A stretch of 64,000 nt of DNA from Carallia brachiata (GCA_021464245.1 JADCRB010000075.1:1-64000), one strand, 5' to 3'; numbered from the stretch's first letter, positions 1 through 15,133 are shown. Translations and numbers: made by a program. The notes: generated from the sequence alone by a model not told the origin.

Positions 1-261
1 ATCATTGTACTCTTCGTCTTTCCCATTTCAACAAATAAAAGTACGATAAAAAGATTAAGAAAAGGGGGAAAAATGTTGGGCTTCATAACATGGACAGAGA
101 TTCTGTTTAGAATTTATAACAGAAAATTGTCAGAGAGTGGGGGAGGGAGAGAGCATTTTAGCCCTCATTCCATGAAGTTTTTTCATCAGAGAATCTATTT
201 CCTTTGAAGAAACATTTTCCTATGAAGAAGCTTACAAAGAAGAAAATCAATATTAAATTCA

Positions 262-1602
262 TCAAACCTTGCGTGGCTGAGGAACAAGTTCTTCTGCATC
301 TTTGTCACCATGAAGGTGACCATCCTCATATGGGCCGCTAATAACACTCTCACTGTCCCATGACTGAATTGCAAAAAGTGAGAGTACCACAAATGTTACA
401 AGAAACGAGTATGAAAGTTGCGAGGACAGGGATTCACACACCTGGACAGAAACCCGGAAATAAAATTTATGCAAGAAGGGAGTTGCTTTTACCAAAATAA
501 TTGGCCAAAGGAGGCACTGGACATCATCATCCGCCCACATCATAACTTCAAAATGCTTCAGATTGCTCAATTCGGGAACTTCACGGGGGAAGAAAACGCT
601 TTCCCTGACAACCCGACGAACAACAAAGACAGAACAAACAGAACTAAGAGATAAAATAGAGATATGGATGGAACCCAAAACACCATAGTTTTAAATTACA
701 TACCTTCTCAGACATATGCAAGGAAAGTTTCTTCAATTGGGAGAGAATGCTAAAATGTAGGGAAATTCCTTGTAAAAACATCTGAGGAGAGCTTTCCCCT
801 CTAACGCACAAGTGTGATAGAAAAGGAACTTTCTTTAGATAGAAAGTAATTTCTGTTCCTAGGAAATCCAAGAAAGGGAGATTTGATTCCAAGATAACAA
901 GCTTTTTCATCTTGCTGCCAGACAAGGTCAAGCACTTCAACCTGAGCGCCTGGCTTGGAACATTCAGACCAGTTAGAGTGTCCGAATCCATCGCCAATAA
1001 CATTTCAAGCAATGGACAGTTAGATAGCAAATACTTGAGAACCTCCTGGATGATATCCTCAGAATACAATCCAGTATGTCTTAATCTACAAATCCCAGTA
1101 GAAAGATTGCCGAGGTTCGAAGGATTGGTAGTCAATGAGGACGAAGCCGAAAGCAGATTCTGAAGCAACTCTGCCCCAGGAAAGGCAAATTTACTTCCTG
1201 GAAGACCAGATAATAGATACAACTCTAAGTCCAACAACTCTCTTTCTAAAGGAAAACTGAAGCCAACCATCAAGTATAGAAGAACAAGTAGAATCCATGT
1301 CAAAAACTAACAGAAAAGTGATCCACAGAGGGGCTCTGATGCAATTCTAAGCAGCGATTTACTGCTCCCACAAACCATTGTCTATTTTTACTTGACATTT
1401 TACCATGAGGAGGATAAAAAATTAAACTTGGGTCAAGCGTATATGTCCACAGCTTCTCCCAACGACAAGAAAGGACACTGGTTCGAGCTGCTTCTACAAA
1501 AGACATTCGAGACAACATGCGAACAACAATTTTATCGGGCAATCGCCTAAAAATATCCTCCTCTTCTGAATTTGGTATCCTCTTATGACGCTGCCGCTGC
1601 AT
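262..1602 (-). CDS. F-box/LRR-type protein, frameshifted in this sequence
   Basis: Probable substrate-recognition subunit of an SCF ubiquitin ligase. The start at 1602 opens a basic N-terminus followed by an F-box (LPDKIVVRMLSRMSF, then RTSVLSCRWEKLW). Leucine-rich segments follow (LLDLELYLLSGLPGS, LKCLTLSGSKMKKL, LSQLKKLSLHMSEK). Exon 1 runs 1602-704 with donor GTATGT. A second coding block (PELSNLKHFEVMMW) ends at 442 with donor GTGTGT, and the last exon is 363-262. The acceptor of the middle exon is unclear. Two frame changes lie in exon 1, near 1303-1310 and near 1245. Each is explained by one extra T in a T run, and removing both gives exon 1 as 897 nt (299 codons). No FBD domain is visible at the C-terminus, which is acidic and unrecognised. 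It could be a real gene with consensus errors or a young pseudogene. Confidence 0.6.
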
Positions 1603-2691
1603 CCAAGTAAAAACACAAAAAAACTGAATTTTTTTTGAAAAAAATAGAGAATAAGACTGTATTGCGATAATGTTTAAACAAGACTACGTAATACAAAGGA
1701 AAAGGTTACGAATCCCACGTTTGTGTTGTTAGAATGTTTGTCTGAGTGAAATGAAAGTATAATTTGTTTGAAATCGTTGTAAAATTTTTTATGATAAAAA
1801 TAAAAAAGTACATTTTATTGTATTTTTTTATTATTATAAAAGGTATTCCTGTGTTTTTGGGAAATTCCACTCTTGTTTTAATCGGCGAAATTTCGAAAAC
1901 AAGAAAATCGGAATTTGTACCCTTCTCCAATACAAAACAACGGGAGGGACTTCCAACAATTAACGCAAAAGTAAACAAGTCTGCAACAAACAAACAGGTG
2001 AAAACCAGAACCTTTTTCTAATCTTATTCAGAAGTCAATCTTGACCTACCTTGCCGAACACGTGGTCCGAATTCGGTGCCATCTGATCTGATTATGATGA
2101 TGACTATTAATTGGCCGTAGAGTGATCGTTTTTATAGAGTTGCTGATTTGATTCCAAATTTTCTGGGTCGTTAGCTAACCAAAATATCAAACAACTTTAA
2201 AGCCTAAATTGCACCCACAGTTAGAAGAGAAAATCAATATTTTAAAGATATCTAGCGGTTCATTTTTTTAAAAGATTTAATAAATTTTTTCTAATCTACT
2301 GATTTACTATATGTCCACCAACTCTCTTTTTTTTTTAAGAGAGTCCACCAACTCTCTTACTAAGCATTGCCATTTATGATTTTCCAAAACAGATTCCGAG
2401 ATAGCCCGTTTGCGGCCGGTCAGCGAGCGAGAGAAATAGGTAGTTCGGTTGAGTTTGGAGCCAATCGCTTGAGTTCGGGCCGTATTGAATCTTGGGTCAA
2501 GTTGCATTCAAATTATTTTAGAATTAAATCGTTTGTACTTGTATGAACCTGCAAAGGACACTCGAAGATTACAGTTTAAAATTTTATTTTAAAAATTTTG
2601 AAATTTAATCTAAAAAGAAAAGATACGAAACTTATAAAAAGAAAAAGTTATTCTATTGTATAATTTATAATTTAATAAACCTTCTAATGAA

Positions 2692-2716
2692 ATATATATA
2701 TATATATATATATATA
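2692..2716. repeat. (TA)n microsatellite
   Basis: Uninterrupted TA dinucleotide run of about 25 bp in AT-rich spacer. Confidence 0.9.
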
Positions 2717-2985
2717 GTTTTCACTAATTTTTTTTTACCTTATTATGTATGGAAGTGTGTAAAAATAATATTATTTATTTTTCACTTTTATGAATTATTT
2801 TATATCAAAAGTATATAATTTTTAAATTTTAACAGTTGCTAATGGCCACGAAACTGATGCACTTGAATAACATCTACAACACATGGTGTCCTGATGGCTT
2901 CTCAGTATTATCTGGACCAAATTAAGAACTTACTAAATACGAGACGAGTTAGCTGTCAGGCGACTCGCACATAGAAGATTGCGTG

Positions 2986-3093
2986 GCTTCAAATTTAATC
3001 GCCCTAATATAATTGTGACATCAATTAGTCAAGCCAGCAGCTTCAAATTTAATCACCCAAATATGGTTGTAACTTCAATTAGTCAAGCCAGCG
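2986..3093. repeat. 54-bp tandem duplication
   Basis: Two adjacent copies (2986-3039 and 3040-3093) start with GCTTCAAATTTAATC and end with CAATTAGTCAAGCCAGC. They differ at several internal positions, so the duplication is old enough to have diverged. Confidence 0.8.
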
Positions 3094-4233
3094 GACAGCA
3101 GGACGGATAATTAACCAAAGAGTGGAGCTTCATTTGTAAAGTAATTATATTGAAAAAATGTGAAATAAAAAATTATAAATTTAAAAGTTAAAATTAGATA
3201 AATATTATCTTAAAATTTAAAATAAAAAATACCATATAGCATATATTAAAACACAAAAAAGAAAATTGTTCAAAGCAAATTATTTTTTTAAGAATTTAAC
3301 GCAGTTGCATTAAAAATCAATCGGTTGCATCTGTCCGAAGACACAATCCAGAGCACAAACTTTAGCGTTAACCAAATCAAACAAAAAAGCACTGCTCTCA
3401 CCAAAATCTCCTGATAATTTTTGTGGTTCCTTGTTAGTAGATCTCAGTTGCATCACTCTCCTTCTCCCTCTTCTCACCTCTCCAAAACCAACAGTCTCTC
3501 TCTAACACACAAACAAAGAAACTTTGGAAACGACAATATAGACACCTAGCAACAAAAGCAGTAAATCTCAACATTCTTTAGAAAAAGAATACGATAGGAA
3601 GAAGAAGGTTCACACAATGAAAATACCATACCCGCAAAAAAAAAAAAGCTAGTCACAATAAGAATCACAAAATTGAAAGGAAAGGAAAAAAGCAAAATAA
3701 AAAAGGAAGAAGAAGGCTAACCTCTGAAGCGAAGAAGTGATAGGGAGCCGCGGGATGATGGATCTAGTCAAGGCTGGTGCGAGAAGATAATTAAAAAGCA
3801 AATCAAAGTACTTGCTTTAATATCCAGACCTAACGCATGTAGAATAAAATGTTCAAGTCAAAATCTTAAGGATAGAACATTGTTCTAACATCTCCTGGAA
3901 TATTCAACAAACCAAAAGCACTAAAAGCACAGGCCATAAGAACAAACGTAACAGCTTTATTTACATAAGCTGCACTTCAGCATACACTGCACATCACCTT
4001 CACAGAATTCCCCTGTGATGCAACGCAAGATAGAACTACATGACAAAAATATAAGAGCCAATGTTGCTAGGACAAGCCAAACTGAGTTCAACAATGCAAA
4101 CCTAGTTTGCTTATTTAGGTTACTGCCACAGTGCTCTAAAAGTACTTCTAGTTATCACAGCCAAACAGCCTAAACTGGCCGCGCACTGAACTTAAGCATA
4201 AGTGCCCATGTTCTGTTCATCAAAGCCCAATTC

Positions 4234-6512
4234 TCATGGCAGAACTAGGCATTCTTGCATCCCTGTAACCATAGCAGGGTGTGAGCCTTTGTTCATAGCA
4301 TCAACTTCCTCATGAAGTTTAGGCTTGACATCTGCATCCTCAAGCCATTCCTGAGAGTCATGTCCATTGCAGTTGCCCTTATAGGAAATGGCTTCAAATA
4401 TAAGAGCGCTGACTTCTTGGAACCTTTCTTCAGAGAGAGAAACCTCCGCGAGGAGCCTCCAAGCATTCTCCTCGGATGCCTCCTCATAATCTTTCTTCCT
4501 CTCTAAAACCATGTGGCCACTAATTTCCCACACAGCAGGGTTCACTTGCGTATCAAGAAGCTCAGGACTCACCTGCCCAAGAGCTTGTTTCTCAGCATAA
4601 CACTGTAAATTCAAGCACATGGTCAGACTATGCACTTAAAACCAGGACATGAAGTCAGAAAGCATCCCGCCTACCAGGTTCCAAGTCATTACCTGTGGGA
4701 AGAGAAATATACGCTTTCCACAATTGGAGATGAGCATATTATAAGGCATGTTGTTATCTTGAAGGCAAATGCAGGCCCTGGAGACGATGCTGGATAAGTC
4801 TTGCAGAGTGTTTCCACCCTCAAATATGAGGCCTCTAACAGGATAATTCAGAAGTTCAGAAACTATCACTCCACCATTTAAAATGGTTATCTTCTTAGTG
4901 GGTGCTTTCTCAACAGGAAATGGCACGCCCAAGTAGTAAGCCTGTTCAATGACAAAAAACCTATCAAATGTTTCATAAAGTGATTCCATGCCACTTTATT
5001 TACCAACCAACAATTCAAATGATCACACATATACAAGTGAGTATGCTTGTATCTTAAGTGTCTACGAACCTGGAAGTGAAGGTGATTTATGGTAGCAAAT
5101 GCACCTAAGCTGTTGTAACCCAATCGGAAGTATTGATTCCCAACCTCGGCAGCCATGTAAAGTGCGAGCAAGAAGCTCTCATGGTCAATCCTCTGTGGGA
5201 AGCACTCCAAAATGTGAGGGATCAAAAGCACATGACCATACTCAATGGGGCTAACCTGTTATAGCGACATAACAAGAGTAACTTACAAAGTTACAATCTC
5301 ACTGCCTTTTTGCACCAACAAAATAAAAAACAACAGTTAAAAAACTGACTGACGTTTATGGCAACAACACTTGGAGAATTTTCAGTATCAACAGGTGCAT
5401 CTGGGAAGAACTGAACTTCACCATCCACACTTGCTTCAAACTGGAAGAGAAGCTCTTCCTGTCCAACTTTTGTAAAATTGAATTTTTTCTCATCGAAGGG
5501 CTGGAGGACCTTGCCAACATGAAATTCAGTCGGTCTCTTCTTCAAGTGGCAACCTTCATTCAGCTGGGCAATGAAACCATACCGGCCAGGAATCACCTAA
5601 ACCATGCATAATCAGAAATTTTGGCATGAATAAAATATCCCAAGGACTCTAAATTTCAATTGTCATGTAAAACACTACAGGATTTTCAATTTTGCGAACA
5701 ACCTCACAGGCAATCCTTAAGTAGAAAAGAACACACCTTGGTCTTGCAGGCAGCGACATCATAGTGGAAGAGTCCTCTCTGCATACGGTCCTCCCACTAG
5801 AAATTCCAATTCATACAAAATTTAACCTCAAATATGCTACAATTTCACCACACAACTAAAAGGAAACATGAATCAAGTTCATTAATCTTTATTGCTTAAA
5901 CAATTATACCTCCCCGAGAAGAAGTGAGTCCAGAAAAGCAACAGGACGGTCGGCACACCCACGTCCATTCACATATTTCTCCCTAATACTGGCTGCTTTC
6001 TTGAAAGCATACAAAGGAAGCGTTGCTCCTACCATGCAATAAGGTTAAAGAAAACATAATAACACAATTACAAACAAAACCTAAAACAAATCAAAAATCA
6101 AACGCTCAAAGCAACAGAGGAATATTAACAATGGACAACAAGTTCTTAAAATCCGGACCAAAAGAAATTTGCTGCTGCCAAAACATAGTAAATAATTAGA
6201 GAATGCTGTAATAACTTGAACAAATAAACAAATCCTGACTTAAAAAAAAATAAACAAACCCAATTAACATAAAGCTTAATGCTTCTAATTCTGCATAGTC
6301 TCTCTCTCAATCAGTTTTCCAATTGCAGCATAAGGAAAATATGATCTTCTACAAAAACACGTACCTTGAACGCTTTGGAGGCAATTGCAGCCGCAGCCCC
6401 CACCGTGGCGGGCACCCTCTTCCGCCTCCTCTTCCTGGTAGTTCGACACTACCGTTGGGACCCTCTTGATACTCAGCACCATCTCCTTATCGTTGCTCAT
6501 CTTACTGCTCAT
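4234..6512 (-). CDS. GGP: GDP-L-galactose phosphorylase (VTC2/VTC5 type), complete
   Basis: Converts GDP-L-galactose and phosphate to L-galactose-1-phosphate and GDP, the committed and controlling step of the plant Smirnoff-Wheeler ascorbate pathway; acts in cytosol and nucleus. Seven exons join without frame errors: 6512-6365, 6028-5910, 5796-5737, 5596-5354, 5255-5070, 4941-4693 and 4602-4234, giving 457 aa (Arabidopsis VTC2 is about 442). Diagnostic stretches are RVPTVVSNYQEEEAEEGAR near the N-terminus, FIAQLNEGCHLKKRPTEF, the HIT-like catalytic motif HLHFQ (residues 248-252), FPVEKAPTKKI and the end TGMQECLVLP. The start at 6512 is the first in-frame ATG; a longer frame to 6539 has only GTG. 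A second ATG (codon 5) and a third (codon 11) are possible starts. The leader carries an ACG upstream ORF. Exons 1-4 recur at 15459-16615. Confidence 0.95.
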
Positions 6513-6634
6513 ATCTCCAAAAATACAAACTAACCCCACAGGCCAAGATCTAATAATTTTCAGCGCACTCTCTTATATCCCTTTCTATACTAAATTGCTT
6601 TCGCCTAAATTTGTACGTAGTAGTCCTAGCCTAA

Positions 6635-6842
6635 TTAAACAAGAAGGAGAGGAAGAACGGAACCGCCGCGCGAGGAAGAGGAGATCGGAAGGGCTGCCGC
6701 CTTCTGAAGGCAAAGCGCCACGCCCTCCGTGCGGCGAAGGGATGTTGTTGCTGCTGCTGCTGTTGCTGCCAATCACGCAACCCTTGCGTCGTACAGCTCG
6801 GACATGAATTACAGTCCGCGGAGTTGCTCCCTGTACAGCCGT
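6635..6842 (-). CDS. GGP upstream ORF, ACG start, copy A (2-nt shorter)
   Basis: Same upstream ORF as at 16738-16947. It begins ACG at 6842 and includes SPHGGRGALPSEGG and SPSDLLFLA. This copy reads GCGCG where copy B reads GCCGGCG, a 2-nt loss that changes the frame after LFLA. Translation then leaves the conserved tail and runs on to a stop at 6585, still upstream of the main ATG. The coordinates given end at the stop used by the undamaged frame. The loss is probably a consensus error, but allelic difference is possible. Confidence 0.7.
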
Positions 6843-7123
6843 GATGTCTACAACTTGTCTAACCCCCGGGCTTTACCCCCACGAAAACCAACACCAAACA
6901 ATAAAACAAAATAAAAACACAGAAATACTCGATCAAGATTCAATCTTTATGCAATCAGACCCTCAATATGAACAAATCAAAGATACCCAGTTCTTGTATT
7001 GTCCTAAAATTGCTAAAAAGGTTTTTGAGATGTGCTCGAGGTAAATTTAGAGGTTTTTTCTGAGGAAAGTGGTAAATGAAACAAATGGGAAAGTGGGAAA
7101 TTTTGGGTGGGTATTGGGCAAGT

Positions 7124-7186
7124 AGGTTTGTTGTTGTTGTTGTTGAATGTGGAGGATGAAAGGAGAGGAAAGGTTGTTTTATATAG
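7124..7186 (-). promoter_or_regulatory. GGP core promoter: TATA box and CAA-rich leader start
   Basis: On the minus strand a TATA box (CTATATAAAA, 7186-7177) lies about 40 bp upstream of a run of CAA triplets (around 7145-7124), typical of plant 5' leaders. A start site near 7145 would give a leader of about 630 nt holding the upstream ORF. The same elements occur at 17291-17282 in the second copy. Confidence 0.55.
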
Positions 7187-7978
7187 AAAGATAAAGAGGA
7201 GGAGGGGCTGTTTGGCTGCAGTTTGGTCCTAAAGATTGTACAGCAGCGTTGAAGATAATAGGAAAATTTCGGTTAGGATCGTCATATGTTTCTAATTTTA
7301 GAGAGAGAGAGAGCTTTTTTCCTGACAGAGAGAGAGCGAGCTTCCCGTACCCAATAGGCAAAAAATGCATTTTTTTTTAACAATGCCTTCAATTTCATCA
7401 ATATCACTTAAACCAATATTAACGTGTCATTTATATTGTCTACTGATGACTAAAAATTATTCCAATTTGTAATTAGTAGAACTTTTATTTCAAATAAAAA
7501 AATATCAAGAAATTTTTAACATTTATGCTACTCCCGATCTGAAAAAAAAAAAAATCGGATCAGAACTCGATTATTATCTATTTAAAATTTAATTTTTTCA
7601 AAAAAAGAAACAACGAAGCTCAAAAAAAAAAAAAAAACAACGATAAGTTTTAAGTACAATTAAAAACATGGTTCAGCGGTAGAACCTTTCTCTCATAAAA
7701 AATTTTGGGTCTATTGTCGTTTACATATTTTATTCTTTCCTTTTGCGCCAAAAGTCTTCCAAAAGTCTAAAACCTTCCCTTTTCTCCCCATCCAAACACG
7801 CCGTAAACCTCATCTCTTTTTGTCTCGCTATCATTTTCTTATGTGCTCTCTCTTTCTTTCTTTCTCTCATTCAATTTCGAAATCTATTAAAACTCTTTTC
7901 TTTTTTTGTGCAGAAGAAATGAAAGTTTGGTGTTTTCTTGAACAGTTTAGATACTAATTCAATTTGCAGGCATCGTTA
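7187..7978. other. Divergent intergenic region between GGP and PYRB
   Basis: Shared upstream DNA of two divergent genes, less than 0.8 kb between the GGP TATA box and the PYRB ATG. It contains GA-rich runs at 7301-7340, several poly(A) runs, and a CT-rich stretch at 7790-7880 that probably belongs to the PYRB leader. A short segment at 7668-7678 fits a pol III A box, but no tRNA can be folded. Confidence 0.5.
7919..7957 (+). CDS. Short upstream ORF before PYRB (12 codons)
   Basis: ATG in a good context (GAAATGA) 60 nt before the PYRB start opens a 12-codon frame, MKVWCFLEQFRY, that closes before the main ATG. It matters only if this stretch is exonic: a TTTGCAG just before the main start could instead be a 3' splice site of a leader intron. 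The same frame is intact at 18040-18078. Confidence 0.3.
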   Translation: MKVWCFLEQFRY

Positions 7979-10170
<2,192 letters not shown>

Positions 10171-12260
10171 CAGCCTGTCCCGAGCCAAGTTTTGGTACTC
10201 AATGCTTGCATTGACCATGAACGCTTAGGAGGCCACCAAGTTTTTTTCAGAAACAAGACTTGACTTGAAGTTTGAAGGAACTGGTGGCGAGTGAACAAGT
10301 TGCAACGACATTTTTGGTTGATATTAACAAAGGAAAGTAAGAATGAGGCTGAATACACGCTGCACTTTCACAAATCATACAATATAGGAGTCTCCTGCAT
10401 ATTAATAAGGAATATGACATCAAATCAGTTCCTCTTTTTTTTCTTTTTTTTCTTTTTTGTGTAAAAATGAAAAAATAAGATTAGTATCCGAGAAAAGATG
10501 GGAAGATACTGAATAATTATGATATATTTTTATGTCAGGCCATGAATAACAGATTTAACTCGCCACTTGACTTTGGTGGGACTTAGACTTGCGGTTATTT
10601 ACGTGGATCCAGGCCCTGTAACTAGTCACACCATATAAGTGGTTGTAGTTTTCTAGGTTCTTTTTAGTTGCGTTTATCAAAGGCAATTGAGCCTTTTTTT
10701 TTTTTTTTTTTTACATTTTGAACTACTCAAGTTTATCGTGGGAAACTCGTTTAGCTATTGACAAAACACCTTTTGAGTTAATCATCACAATTCACAAGGT
10801 TATCGTTACCAAAGAACTACTCCTAGCTGCAGCCCGAAAAGGGCATCTTCTTTTTCTGTTATCCTGTCAAAAGGGCAACTACTTTGAGGGAGTTGCGACT
10901 TATCACTCAGACAAAAAGCTCACCAACCTTAGATGATTTAATAATGTTGTGCATGATCAAACATTCTATAAAATATTTGTCAAAAGAATCATATATATAC
11001 AAATTTCGCAGTCTTGGCAGCTTAAACAACACGTGTAAGTTTTAAGTTCCACTTTATCTAGAAAATTATGGTTTTTGTAAAAAAAAATTTTAACATACGG
11101 AAGTGAGATGGGAACGTTGTTGGGAGGATGTCATGTCCCATAAGTCATGAAAAGTGACAGTAAAATTATCGGTAATGCCCCAGCCGTAGGGGGCGGGAGT
11201 AGGACCTTTTTTCTGTGGTTAAGGGGGATTCTGGTTTGGCTATGATTAGGAGCTTCTGGCCGAGTTTTAACGTTATTACTTTTTGTTAATTGATTATATT
11301 TTAATTTTAAAAATAATTTTAATAACAATTGAGTTATAATTTGATAAAGCTTTAAAAATATATGAATCTAGTCAATTTGTCAATTTTGTTTCAACATATG
11401 GCACTAGCATAATTTTTTTAATTTTTTTTTCAATTTTTTGTTACATGTTCACAAATATGTACATGACAGTGGAGTGCAAATGCGAGGAATTAAAATAGAA
11501 CCCAGTTCTATATATGGAACTATCATAATACCCTTTTTATAATTTGTTAAAAAAAATTTCATTACATGCTTACATTAAACATATATAGAATGATGAAAAT
11601 GTGAGGAATTAAATTCATAATGTTAACTTGAATATTCTAATCTAATGGTAAGAAGGACATTCGATATAATGTTAAAAAGTTGTGGATTCAATTTTTTTGT
11701 CGGGGCATTTAATGTGATTAAATTTACACTCTTCTATGATGGACGCAATCAACGTCACCCACTCACCATAATTTTTCCATGGATGAAAAAAAAAGAGCGT
11801 TAATATATATATACTGAATTTTAATATTCAATTAATAGATTGATTAAAATTAAGATTAATAATTTTAAAATAAAATTAATAATTTTTATAATATAAAAAA
11901 ATATTTTTTAATTTTTATTTTAAAAATTATTAGTCGTGTTTTTAAAATATTAATATTAATTTTAATAAAGATATCAATAGTGGTTTTAAAATTCTGTATA
12001 ATAATATTTTTAAAAAAAAAAGTTAAAAAGACCAATGCATGGCCAAAACAGAACGGCAAATCCACATCTCACCACGTACCCAGTGACTAACAATGGAGTC
12101 CCACCTTAAAAAGGGACGCGTAGGCACTCGCTTTGGTATTTCTTGGGCAGCAACACTTGCTCTTTTTCTCTCAAACTTCTCCTTACATTCGCAGACAGCT
12201 TTTAACCACACACTTTCCCAGAAACCAAAACCCGAAAAGAAAAAAAAAAACAAAAGGAAA
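10171..12260. other. Spacer after PYRB copy A
   Basis: PYRB 3' UTR followed by AT-rich DNA. The only long ORFs are unsupported. 11640-11710 has a pattern like an old tRNA-derived SINE (AATGGTAAGAAGG, then GTGGATTCAATTT). 11818-11990 is a weak AT-rich inverted repeat. The same stretch occurs at 20309-22390. Confidence 0.4.
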
Positions 12261-13712
12261 ATGAACGGCCGTATGTTCCTCCACTACAATCCTTCCCGAC
12301 CTCTGGGAAAAAATATGAGGTCTTTGGTGCTGCATCTTCATAGACAGTCCAAGGTATTGTGTATATATCTGCTATATTAGCTTGTAGATAGTTCTTAATC
12401 ATGCGTTGTTAATCGTGTGTGTTAATCATGCTTCGTTAATCGTGTGCATCTATATAATATATAAGACACAGAGTCGGGCTACAATCAATATTTTTATTAT
12501 TTTTATTATTTTTCAAAGTTAAAATATAGATTTGAATAGGTGTTAGTGTAAAGTTTAAAACCAATACCCCAAATTCTGTACCACAAACCCCTAAGCCTTG
12601 AAAAAAAAATCTTCAAAAATATTTTTTGTGTTTAGAAAAAATTTAATTTTTCATTTTTGACAAATTCTTGAGACACCTAACCTTTATTCATCATATAAAT
12701 TATCTTTTTAGCTTGAATGTTCCTCCATTTTTGGTTGGCTAAAATAGTTGATAAACAGGAGAATAATCTCTTAAGTCCCTGCATTATGATGGAAATTATG
12801 TGGGAAGTATTCGACAATTATTGGAGTTCAAACAGGCATTGGTTTTCGTTTCCGCCAATATCGTTAATTTTTTGTTAACTTTAAAATTAGTTTGCATGTA
12901 TACTTCTTTTTCTAGTGCTTAAAGTTCAATTGTACAACTTGCAACATAAAAAAAAGTTAAACCTGAGAGATTGGGAGAAAATTTTAGACAAGAAAAAAAG
13001 AATAAATGCTCATCACCCAAACGAGTGGCATAAAACCCACCAAATTTCTAATTATTTTGTTGGTAAATCTTTCTCTTTTTTGGTCCCCACTTCTAGAAAA
13101 AAAAACCAAAAAAACCTTTGGTAAGCATTTGACTATTTGAGACGGTCACCTTAGCAAGAGTATTGGAAATGTAATCCCACATTGGTGGGAAAAGAATAGA
13201 AAAAAGAAATATAAGTTAGATATATTATTGGTTGAGGTGACTTTAAGTTGTTTAAATAAGACAACAAATTTACCAATTAAAATAAACTTAAAATGAATTT
13301 AGTTCAACATCCGACAATATTTGGATTCACAAAAATTATGAGTCTTAAATGGAAACAAAAAAAAAATCCAAGTGATCACAAGGTAGATTTTTGTCTACTC
13401 TTAATAAGTCGGTTCTCATTTCTTAATATTCATTGGGGAATATGTTTGCTTAATTTTATTATGATCTTCCAGGAATACAGCCATGTAAACCAAAACGACA
13501 TTGATATGGATGTGAAGGCACCTTCCACGGAAGATGAGTTCAAAAGAGTGGCCCAGGAGAAGAAAAAGGCTAAGGAGGCGAGTGAAATCTCCGAAAAGAC
13601 TTTTGAATCTGTAGAAGAAGCCGTCGCAAGTAATGGAGATAAAGAGAGGGTGAAGAAGAGATCCGAGCAGCATGAACCCAACGCCGACTGCGGGCGTAGA
13701 GGAAGCAATTAG
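12261..13712 (+). CDS. Small charged protein of unknown function, two exons (copy A)
   Basis: I do not recognise a family. Exon 1 (12261-12353, 31 codons) starts MNGRMFLHYNPSRPLGK and ends with donor AAG/GTATTG. Exon 2 (13473-13712, 79 codons plus stop) follows a TTCCAG acceptor, and phase 0 joins them into 110 aa. The first part is basic and could be an organelle-targeting N-terminus. The second is very rich in Glu, Lys and Ser (EEVA and EKKKAKEA runs), probably helical or disordered, with no membrane segment. Both exons recur at 22399-23836. Exon 2 is unchanged there, but the first ATG is lost to a 2-nt deletion. The 1.1-kb intron is AT-rich. Confidence 0.45.
12395..12448. repeat. 27-bp tandem repeat, two units
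   Basis: Two 27-bp units, each starting TTAATCATGC and containing GTTAATCGTGTG, just inside the intron of the small-protein gene. Confidence 0.75.
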
Positions 13713-14573
13713 TCGTCTTTTTATATAACGATAAGATTACTCTATTAAGCTGCGAGTTTATTGTAAGCTACAATTACTAAAATTGTCCACATTTGACCTT
13801 TTCCATATTTTTCCATATTTCATATTATGTGGCTCTCCTGTATTTTTTTTTTTTTTTAACAATAAAAATAATATATTGTAAATTTATTAGTTATCAACAT
13901 TAATATTGAATCTTTTTATAAAGAGAATGTACTACTAAAATATTATTAGTTTTGACTTGAACTCAAGATCTTCTCTAAATTTAATTTTAGTGTCAACAAA
14001 TTGAGATCTTAATATTCTACCTCTACATAAATTCTTATTTATTGGAAGACGGACGACACTAACAATAAGGAAACTCTAACACAAGACAGTGTAGTGGAAA
14101 GTGTATTAGATTGCTACCGCCAGAATTCTCGTGTGTTTGAGATTTTTTTTTTTTTTTTTTGTCTTTTCTCTCCCCTTTTTTTCTTTTTAAATGAGAGAGT
14201 AAAATTGATATTTTAACAGTTAAGAATATTAATTTTTTTAATAATACAAATTATGAATAATTATAATAAAATTTATATCAAAAAAATTTAAATTTAGTTA
14301 CACCAATAAATTTTGATTCTAAAAGTACGTGTGAGAGTAGTTTTATGTATTTTTCATTGGCGTTGTACGTTGTGCTATCAAGGACAGATAATTTTTTTTT
14401 TGGTGTAAACAATAGATAAACAAAAGTGGTACCTTCAGGAAAATTCACTCGAATTCCTTTTTCGAGGTAGGATGCAGACACTAATTTTGAACTACTAAGG
14501 GAACACACCATGACAAGCTAGCAAGAGTCACAGCAGAGTTGTTTAAAACTTCAAGGAGTTTAGAGTAAATTTA

Positions 14574-14850
14574 GAATCTGTTTATTTACTGTAAAATAAT
14601 TTATTTTTATAAAATATTTATAGAGAAAAATATTTACAGTGAAAATAATAATTTTTTGTCACTTATTTAAAATGTATTTTATATTTTTCTCAAAAAATAA
14701 CATCAACTCAAAAAAAAGAAAAGTTATTTTCTTTAAAAATTTCAAAATTTTCTTCAAATTTTTCGTTGTAAAATATTTTACGTAAAACAAACACCAAAAA
14801 ATGAGAAAAAAATTTTCCAGTAAAATATTTTCATACAAACAAACACACTC
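14574..14850. mobile_element. Tourist-like MITE (family 1), about 277 bp
   Basis: Flanked by TTA on both sides (14571-14573 and 14851-14853), the 3-bp target duplication typical of PIF/Harbinger elements. The ends are imperfect inverted repeats built on CTGTTTATTTACTGTAAAAT and its complement near CAAACAAACACAC. Related to 49900-50164 and, more degraded, 57836-58088. No coding capacity. Confidence 0.65.
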
Positions 14851-15091
14851 TTAGTCTCAAACAATCATGATAAGATTTTAAATTTGTAATTTTACAAAGA
14901 TATGACTGAATTTCTTACTACTTAAATCACACGATTGATGGTTATATTTTTTTTTTCTAATTTATAAGAAACTCTATTGAATATTTGAAGAGTATTTGGA
15001 GAGAAAAGTGAAGTTAAGTGAGATTTAAACTCTCCACTTGTTGTTCAAGAGATACTTTTTTCAACAAGTTGAACAAATGTTCAATTTCTTA

Positions 15092-15115
<24 letters not shown>
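15092..15115. repeat. (AT)n microsatellite
   Basis: AT run followed by poly(T). The second copy at 25219-25242 has a slightly different tract length and junction. Confidence 0.85.

Positions 15116-15133
<18 letters not shown>

Larger units (their letters stand above)
1603..3929. other. Non-coding spacer between the F-box and GGP genes
   Basis: AT-rich, with only short ORFs lacking family features. It holds a TA microsatellite and a 54-bp tandem duplication (listed separately). The interval 3430-3520 is CT-rich and moderately complex, but I cannot assign it to a transcript. The 3' end of the minus-strand GGP transcript probably falls around 3930-4233. Confidence 0.5.

Noticed and set aside
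7668..7730. tRNA-like gene (TGGTTCAGCGGTAGAA followed by GGGTCTATTG)
   Set aside because: Only an A box fits; the B box is poor and no cloverleaf or acceptor stem can be formed.
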